DNA of 9,869 nucleotides from an uncultured Muribaculaceae bacterium. GTDB taxonomy: Bacteria > Bacteroidota > Bacteroidia > Bacteroidales > Muribaculaceae. The stretch covers positions 1-9,869 of the forward strand of contig CAJUBL010000082.1 in assembly GCA_910584665.1 (NCBI GenBank). Reading direction: 5' to 3'. The notes beneath the pieces were generated by a model. That model saw only the letters and a program-made list of their open reading frames with translations. It did no database searches and had not been told where the DNA came from. Each line of letters opens with the position of its first letter. Position 1 is the first letter of the stretch. Below, piece by piece: positions 1-7,400 of the stretch. A program made the position numbers and the translations under genes.

Positions 1-4
1 TACA

Positions 5-36
5 CAAAGATACGAAAAAAATCTGATATAAACTAA
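5..36 (-). promoter_or_regulatory. Candidate Bacteroidota promoter for a leftward gene outside the window
   Basis: Read on the minus strand, positions 12 to 5 spell TATCTTTG, an exact match to the Bacteroidota -7 consensus TAnnTTTG. A weak -33-like TTAG lies 20 nt upstream (36-33), where TTTG would be expected. The box points left, away from the small exported-protein gene that ends at 79, so it would drive a gene starting left of position 1. That gene is not visible. The -7 box is good and the -33 box is poor. Confidence 0.4.
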
Positions 37-52
37 TTTTCAACATCTACTT

Positions 53-76
53 ATCATTCACAATCACATCATTCAC
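53..76. repeat. Short 9-bp direct repeat upstream of the leftward promoter
   Basis: ATCATTCAC occurs at 53-61 and again at 68-76, a period of 15 bp. The pair lies about 40-65 bp upstream of the leftward TATCTTTG box and just beyond the stop codon of the minus-strand gene. Direct repeats in this position can be activator sites, but two copies of a low-complexity 9-mer may be chance. Confidence 0.3.
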
Positions 77-78
77 TG

Positions 79-606
79 TCAGTCGGCCGGCTGAGCAACT
101 GCAGGCGCAGCCTTTGACTTGAAGTCGCGTGGAACTTTCCCCTTGCGGTCGCCCCGACGCATGTCACGACGATTCTTACTCTCCCCGTTGTCTCTGTTTC
201 CGGACACGACCTCTCTCCTGGCTTTTGCATCAGTCATATTCTTCTCATACTGAGCATACTGTTCAGGAGTAAGAATACCCCTGATGCTCTCGTTCATCCG
301 GGCCTGACACTCCTGACGGGCCTTCTGACGCTCAGCCCGCTGTTCAGCTCTCATCGACTCGAGGGCTTTCCGCTGATCGGCAGTCAGCTCTATCCCCTTG
401 AAAAGATCCGGACGATGTCTGCCATCCTTGCGTCCCATACGCTGTCCGTCGCATTTGTTGCCATTTACGCTCTTCTGACAGTCCCGTTTTCCATTCTGCC
501 GGCAAGTCACAGACACAGTCTCAGTCGCAGAGTCCGGAGTCCGGGCTGTTATAACAGCACCAAAAGACAGGAAGGCAGCTACAGTCATTAAAAAAAACTT
601 TTTCAT
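79..606 (-). CDS. Small exported basic protein with two LTxxQ motifs (Spy/CpxP/DUF4890-like)
   Basis: This 175-residue protein starts with a classic signal peptide: MKKFF, a hydrophobic stretch to about residue 19, and likely cleavage after the Ala at residue 21 (VITA|RT). I chose the ATG at 606 because the longer frame, opening at 672, puts 22 unlikely residues ahead of this signal. The mature protein has a Cys-containing basic region (Cys35, Cys43, Cys52). A predicted helical segment of about residues 72-122 follows, with LTADQ at 74-78 and LTPEQ at 112-116, a fourth Cys at 100, and many Arg, Glu and Gln. The tail (123-175) is Lys/Arg-rich and ends in an Ala/Pro stretch. Paired LTxxQ motifs mark the Spy/CpxP/ZraP periplasmic group, whose members act as chaperones, envelope-stress modulators or metal binders. 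In Bacteroidota similar proteins are annotated DUF4890. Periplasmic location is inferred. It is transcribed divergently from ruvA and alone in this window. Family placement is fairly likely; the exact role is unknown. Confidence 0.8.
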   Translation of the reverse strand: MKKFFLMTVAAFLSFGAVITARTPDSATETVSVTCRQNGKRDCQKSVNGNKCDGQRMGRKDGRHRPDLFKGIELTADQRKALESMRAEQRAERQKARQECQARMNESIRGILTPEQYAQYEKNMTDAKARREVVSGNRDNGESKNRRDMRRGDRKGKVPRDFKSKAAPAVAQPAD

Positions 607-624
607 CTCGGTAATTCGTTTTTG

Positions 625-704
625 AAGTGTTTTAAAAATATTGTTTTGAATCCAATTCAATATATAAGACATCCATACATAAAAAGGTTTATTTCAAAAC
701 ACTT
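625..704. repeat. Inverted repeat in the divergent spacer
   Basis: AAGTGTTTT at 625-633 is the exact inverse complement of AAAACACTT at 696-704. With one mismatch the match widens to 13 bp (TTTnAAAACACTT). The arms are 62 bp apart and flank the upstream region of the minus-strand gene. They could be two copies of one regulator site on opposite strands. The sequence is AT-rich, so chance is possible. Confidence 0.25.
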
Positions 705-795
705 AAAATAACAGAATTTAACCAGCTCAGCGCAACTGATCCATTTTAGAGGATGTTTAACAACAAAAGCTAAATCCTGAGGTAAATTCAAACAC

Positions 796-805
796 CCGTT
801 AACGG
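796..805. promoter_or_regulatory. Palindrome CCGTTAACGG upstream of the ruvA promoter
   Basis: A perfect 10-bp palindrome, CCGTTAACGG, stands out in the AT-rich spacer. It ends about 41 bp before the TATCTTTG box of ruvA, a position suited to an upstream regulator site. Nothing else supports a function. The rest of 607-882 shows no gene, and I found no exact TAnnTTTG box for the minus-strand gene. Confidence 0.2.
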
Positions 806-820
806 AAAAACTTGAACAAG

Positions 821-854
821 TTTGGTTTTGTATTCGGACTTATCCATATCTTTG
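821..854 (+). promoter_or_regulatory. Bacteroidota-type promoter of the ruvA-sprA unit
   Basis: TATCTTTG at 847-854 is an exact TAnnTTTG -7 box. Two TTTG candidates for the -33 element lie upstream: 821-824 (22-nt spacer) and 827-830 (16-nt spacer). Both deviate by a few bases from the usual 19-21. Transcription would begin near 860, giving a leader of roughly 20 nt before the ruvA ATG at 883. The leader is A-rich and has no Shine-Dalgarno motif, as is usual in this phylum. Confidence 0.6.
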
Positions 855-882
855 CAAAGTAAATAACTAAACATACTTATTA

Positions 883-1467
883 ATGATTGAATATATCAAA
901 GGAAAAATAGCTGAACTTACTCCAGCCTCGGCTGTCATCGAGACATCAGGCGGAATAGCATATCTGCTCAATATATCATTGTCCACATTCAGTGATCTCG
1001 AGGGAGTCAGTGAAGCTACACTATTTGTTCACGAAGCTATACGTGAGGACGCCTGGGTTCTTTTCGGCTTTACCGATGAACGTGAGAGATCGCTGTTCCG
1101 TCTCCTCATCGGGGTGTCAGGTGTCGGAGCCAACACTGCGCGCATGATTCTGTCATCAATACCCACACACGATCTTGAACAGGTCATAGCCTCGGGAGAC
1201 CCGGCCAGACTCAAGACAGTAAAGGGTGTCGGAGCCAAGACTGCACAGCGCATAATTGTTGATCTGAAAGACAAAATAAAAGTAGACGATTTAACGTTAT
1301 CATTACAGTCGGTAGTCAACAACGACATATATGAGGAAGCACTGTCTGCTCTTGTGATGCTCGGATTCCAGCGTCAGCCATCCCAGAAGGTGCTTAAAAA
1401 ACTCTTTGAAGCCAACCCGGCGATAACAGTCGAAGCGGCGATAAAGCGCGCCCTCACCATGATGTGA
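883..1467 (+). CDS. ruvA: Holliday junction branch-migration protein RuvA
   Basis: RuvA binds four-way Holliday junctions as a tetramer or octamer and loads the RuvB helicase, which drives branch migration before RuvC cleavage in the cytoplasm. The 194 residues have the usual family length and order. Residues 1-62 form the N-terminal OB fold, opening MIEYIKGKI. Within it, Glu55-Asp56 in REDA match the acidic pin that keeps junction arms apart in the E. coli protein. Two helix-hairpin-helix motifs follow, at about 73-92 (GVSGVGANTA) and 108-127 (VKGVGAKTAQRI). After an acidic, flexible linker (about 130-147), domain III (148-194) is the RuvB-contacting helical bundle, with the typical ALVMLGF start. 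The ATG is preceded by a good promoter and no alternative start is needed. ruvB and ruvC are not in the window. The gene is intact and the identification is firm. Confidence 0.97.
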   Translation: MIEYIKGKIAELTPASAVIETSGGIAYLLNISLSTFSDLEGVSEATLFVHEAIREDAWVLFGFTDERERSLFRLLIGVSGVGANTARMILSSIPTHDLEQVIASGDPARLKTVKGVGAKTAQRIIVDLKDKIKVDDLTLSLQSVVNNDIYEEALSALVMLGFQRQPSQKVLKKLFEANPAITVEAAIKRALTMM

Positions 1468-1485
1468 CACCGGCCCCGTGCCACA

Positions 1486-4400
1486 ATGAAGACCAGTCAG
1501 TCAACAGAATATATCACATTACCTACAGCTATAATCGCTCCACTGGCGGCGATTATAGCTGTTGTGTTTTGGCTGGTCGGGCAACAGGCCGTAGCTCAGT
1601 CACTTACTGCTCCGTATAATCCGTCGGTGGCTCCGGGACAGTCTCAGCTTACATCAGCCGCCGATACAATCATGCTACCGTTTGCCAACTCAAACGGTGT
1701 ACCGCAGACATATGAGGATCTTCTTGCCGACCAGCTGGGTTCGGACCTTGCCACACCATCCAATATTGTCACCACCACTGAATATGATCCTGTAACTCGC
1801 ACATACGTTATACGTACCCGTGTGGGCGACTTCGACATAGCCACCCCACTGATGCTGTCAGAGCGTCAGTACAACAATCTGCAGTACCGACGCGCCATGC
1901 AGCAATACTACCGGCAACGCAACAGCGAATCGTTCATGGGAAAAGAGAAAGATCCGTTCAACCCTCTTGACATGCACTTCGCCATCGGACCGCTTGAGAA
2001 AATATTCGGTCCGGGAGGTGTGCAGCTCAAGACTCAGGGATCTGTACAGATCAAGATGGGTATCAAAAGTAACAAAACCGACAATCCGTCACTCTCTCTC
2101 TCGGCCCGCCGCAAAACATATTTTGACTTCGAGCAGAAGATTCAGGCTACGATAAACGCCTCTGTGGGTGACCGTATGAAGTTCAACATGACGTATAACA
2201 CCGACGCCACCTTTGACTTCGACTCCAAAAACATCAAACTGGCCTATGAGGGCAAAGAGGATGACATAGTCAAGAACATAGAGGCAGGCAATGTATCACT
2301 GACTACAGGTTCATCGCTTATAAGAGGCAGTACCGCGCTTTTCGGCATCAAGACCAAACTTCAGTTCGGCAGACTTACAGCTACAGCGCTCGTGTCACAG
2401 CAGAACTCAGAGTCCAGAACAGTCAATACAAAAGGCGGAGCACAACTCACACCATTCTCGATCACCGCCGACAATTATGATGCCAACCGCCACTTCTTTC
2501 TGGCACAGTACTTTTACCACAACTACGACCAGTTTGCATCACGCCTGCCATTCGTATCATCGGGAATACAGATAACCCGTATAGAGGTGTGGGTAACAAA
2601 CAAAAGCAACAACTATAACCAGTCACGCAATATAGTGGCATTCACCGATCTCGGAGAGTCGGCCAACCTTGCCGGAGATTACTGGCAGGGTGATCCGGCA
2701 TATCCGTTTCCGACCAATTCGAGCAACAATCTGTTGCCCACAATCAAATCCGAATATCCCGGAGCCCGCAACATCAATACCGTCACACAGACTCTTGAAC
2801 CCCTCCGTGCATGGGGAATCGAAGGAGGCCGTGACTTCGAGAAAGTCGAGAGCGCACGACTCCTGACCTCCGGCGAATATACTCTCAACTCCACTCTGGG
2901 TTACATCTCGCTCAAGAGCGCCCTGACCAGTGACGAGGTACTCGCCGTAGCTTTTGAGTACACCTACAACGGCCGCGTATATCAGGTCGGAGAATTCTCC
3001 ACCGACATCACCTCCACCGACGAATCTCTCTATGTCAAGATGCTTAAAGGCACCACCGTATCGCCCAGACTCCCCATGTGGCGGCTGATGATGAAAAATG
3101 TCTACTCGCTTGGTGCCTATCAGATACAGAAAGCTAAATTCAGACTCAACATAAAATATCTCAGCGACACTGCCGGCATCGAAATAAACTACCTGCCGGT
3201 TCCGGGTCTGAACAACATGCCGTTGCTGCAGGTGATGAATCTCGACCGTATAGACAGCAACGAGCAGTCCAACCCCGACGGATTCTTTGATTTCCTCGAG
3301 GGATACACAGTCCTGTCATCAAGCGGAAAGATCATATTCCCCGTAGCAGAGCCTTTCGGCGAACATCTTGCCCGCAAGATAAACAATCCACAGCTGGCCG
3401 AGCTATACGTCTACCGCGAGCTGTATGATTCGACTCAGGTTGTAGCCAGACAGTTTGCCGACAAGAACAAGTTCTCGCTCACAGGCGAATACCAGTCATC
3501 GGGCGGCTCACAGATCAGGCTAAACGCCATGAACGTACCACGCGGATCGGTCATCGTGACCGCCGGCGGCATACGTCTCACAGAGAACAGTGACTATACC
3601 GTAGACTACGCCATGGGTATCGTGACAATCACAAACCAAAGTATCATAGATTCGGGGCAGAACGTCAGTGTCACACTTGAGAACCAGTCATTATTCTCAA
3701 TGCAGCGTAAAACTCTTCTCGGCCTTGATCTGCAGTATGCCTGGAACAAAGATTTCAATATCGGCGCCACCATACTGCATTTCGGAGAGAAAGCTCTGCT
3801 TGAGAAAGTGAATATAGGCGATGAGGTTGTCAACAACACCATGCTTGGCTTCAACCTAAGCTATAACAAGGAATTCATGTGGCTTACCAACCTGCTCAAC
3901 AAAGTTCCGACAATCAACGCCACAGCTCCGTCCCGAATCAATGTCACGGCAGAGTTCGCCCAGATCATGCCCCACAGCCAGAAGTCCGGCACCAACAAAG
4001 GAAGCTCTTTCATTGACGATTTCGAGTCGTCCCAGATACGTATCGACCTTCGCTCACCCTACTCATGGTTTCTTGCCTCAACTCCATACGACCCGTCACC
4101 AGACGCACTGTTTCCCGAAGCCGCACTATCCAATAATCCCGACTACGGCAAGAACCGCGCCCTTTTGAACTGGTACTACATCGACCGGATGTTCACCCAG
4201 CGCAACTCCTCACTATGTCCGGGTTACATACGCAGCGATCTCAAACAGCTCTCCAACCCGTACGTACGGGAAATAGAAACCCGCGAGATATTTCCGGGAC
4301 GCGAACTTAACTACGGCGAGTCAAACATCATCCAGACACTCAATCTCTCATTCTATCCCACCGAACGAGGTCCATATAACCTCGATGCCAGCGACATCGA

Positions 4401-7400
4401 TGACAACGGTAACCTTACTAAGCCCGAGAAACGCTGGGGTGGAATCATGCGGCGTATGGAGAACACCAACTTCGAGCAGAGCAACATCGAGTATATCCAA
4501 TTCTGGCTTATGAACCCATTTCTCGATCCGGAGAACCCTAATTATGAAGGCGGAGATCTCTACTTCAACTTCGGCGAGATATCCGAAGACATACTCAAGG
4601 ATGGCCTTAAGAGCTACGAGAACGGGGTACCTTTCGACGGCAACTATGAGTTCATGGACTCCACCGTCTGGGGACGGGTATCACGTCAGGCCTCACTCAC
4701 ATATTCATTCGACAACAACCGCACGTCACGGCCCATACAGGACGTAGGTCTTGACGGACTGCACAATAACGACGAATATACATTCCCGACCTATCAGAAT
4801 TATCTGTCGGCACTTACCCGACGCCTGCCGGCATCAACAGTAGCCGCAATGCAGGCCGATAAATTCTCTCCGTTCAATGACCCGGCCGGAGACAACTACC
4901 ACTTCTTCCGAGGCTATGACTATGACGAGGAACGACTGTCTATCCTCGAACGTTACAAGCGCTACAACGGAGTCGAAGGGAACTCCCTCTCTCCTGAGGA
5001 CGCACCCGATCCGCTCTATCAGAGTTCACGCAGTGTGCCCGATGTCGAGGATATCAACCAGGACAATACTCTCAACGAGTATGAACGGTACTTCCAGTAC
5101 CACGTTTCCATACGCCCGGAAGATCTCGTCGTAGGACGTAACTATATCACCGACAAGCAGGTAACAGTCGTACCTCTGCGCGACGGCTCAAACGGCGAAG
5201 TCGAATGGTATCAGTTCAAGATTCCACTGTCAGACTTCGAGAAAGCTGTAGGTTCCATCAGCGATTTCTCTACAATACGGTTCGCCCGTATATTCATGAC
5301 CGGCTTCAGGCAGGTCACCCACCTGCGTTTCGCCACACTCGAGCTCGTACGCGGAGAATGGCGCACATACGATTTCAATCTAAATCAGCGCGGAGACACG
5401 CCTGCCGAGGGTGAACTTGATGTCTCTGTAGTCAATATCGAAGAGAATGCCGGACGGGAGCCCGTCAACTACGTACTTCCTCCCGGTGTAAACCGTATCT
5501 CCGACCCCGGACAGCAACAGATCGTCCAGCTTAATGAACAGTCTATGTCAATGACCGTAAAAGGACTGCAGGCCGGTGACGGACGAGGTGTGTACCGTAA
5601 CACCATGCTTGATCTACGCAACTACAACCGCCTGCAGATGCATGTCCATGCCGAAGCCCTCATTGACAACACCACCAATCTTCACAGCGGTGAACTCTCA
5701 CTCTTTGTCAGACTCGGCACAGATGTCAAAAACAACTACTATGAATATGATATTCCACTCGAGCTTACCGCTCCGGGGCATTACAGCGACAATCCGTCGG
5801 ACCGTGAGAAAGTGTGGCCAGCCAACAACTTCATGGATATCAGGCTGCAACAACTTGTCGATCTTAAGAAAGAACGCAACCGTGCCCGTGGCGAGGACGG
5901 CTCTCAGGTAAGTTTCACCTCCCTCTATACCGGACGTGATCCTGACAATGAACGTAACCGCATGGCAGTCATGGGCAATCCCTCGCTGAGCGACGTGCGT
6001 GTCATCCTCGTAGGTGTACGCAACAACTCTCCGGTGGCCAAAGCCGGAACGGTATGGGTCAACGAACTGAAAGTAACCGATTTCAACGAAAGCGGCGGGT
6101 GGGCCACCAAAGTCAATGCCAACCTGCAGATGAGCGACATCGCCACCCTTAACTTCGGCTCACACATCGAGACAGCCGGATTTGGCGGCGTTGACCAGTC
6201 GCTCAACGAACGTCGCCTCGACGACTACAAGCAGTACAACTTTGCCGTCCAGGGTGATGCCGGCCGTCTGTTGCCGGAGGCTGTCAGGCTCCGAGCCCCT
6301 GTCTTTTACTCTGTAACCAAGGAGACCACTACACCAAAGTACAATCCTCTGGACCAGGATGTGCTTCTCAAGGACGCCCTTGACGGAGCCACCAAAGCCG
6401 AACGGGACTCTATCAGGCGCTATTCCATAGAAAACAGCAAGACCGAGAATTTCAGTCTCTCGGCTCTGAAGTTTGACATCCACAGCAAGAATCCGATGCC
6501 TTGGGATCCGGGAAACTTTACAATCAACTTCTCGTTTTCACGCCAGTCAAAGCATGATCCCACCACCGAATACGAAAACACAAACGACTACCGAGGATCC
6601 CTGCAATACAGTTACTCACCATTCATCAAAGGACTGAAACCGTTCTCTTTCATCAAAAGCAAGAACAGAAATCTCAAATTCATCAAAGACTGGGAACTGC
6701 GCTGGGCGCCGGACAATATATCGTTTCTCACAACCATGTCACGCTACTATTATGAGCAACAGACACGATCGGAGACCGACCAGACATTCCAGCTCCCAGT
6801 CTCCGTAAGCAAGAACTTCCTGTGGGACCGCCAGTTCAACCTGACATGGAACCTGACAAGATCCCTATCGCTTTCTTTCAACTCCAACACTTCGGCCCGC
6901 ATTGAAGAGACAGCCGGAGCTGTCAACAAACGTCTATTCCCAGACAAGTACAAGGAATGGCGCGACACTGTATGGTCAAGCATCCTGAGTATGGGTACAC
7001 CATGGGCCTATAACCAGTCATTCGTAGCCAGTTACAAGGCCCCGTTCAACCGCATTCCGGTGCTCGACTTCCTCACAGCCCAGGCGAGCTACAACGCTAC
7101 TTACCGATGGGACCGCGGTGCCACGATCGACGGAGTAGCCATGGGTAACACAATCGCCAACCAGGCCACATGGAATGCCGACGGGCGGCTCAACTTCGAA
7201 TCCCTCTATAACAAGATTCCATACCTCAGGGATATCAACAAACGTTTCTCGGCCACCAAACGGAACACCAGACCGCGACGAGCCAAAAAGTATGAACGCA
7301 CATTCCGGCTAAAGAACGATACAACCATCATTATAAAACACAATCTGCGCGTACCTCGCGTTCAGGTACGGGCGGTAAAAACCGACGGCACACCTTTCCC

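Noticed and set aside
607..672. N-terminal extension of the LTxxQ protein by 22 residues
   Set aside because: The extension would place Asn/Gln/Ile-rich residues before a textbook signal peptide starting MKKFF; the AT-rich bases look like leader DNA.
1029..1328. Minus-strand open frame inside ruvA
   Set aside because: It lies wholly antisense to a firmly identified gene and its Ser/Arg-rich translation is typical of a shadow frame.
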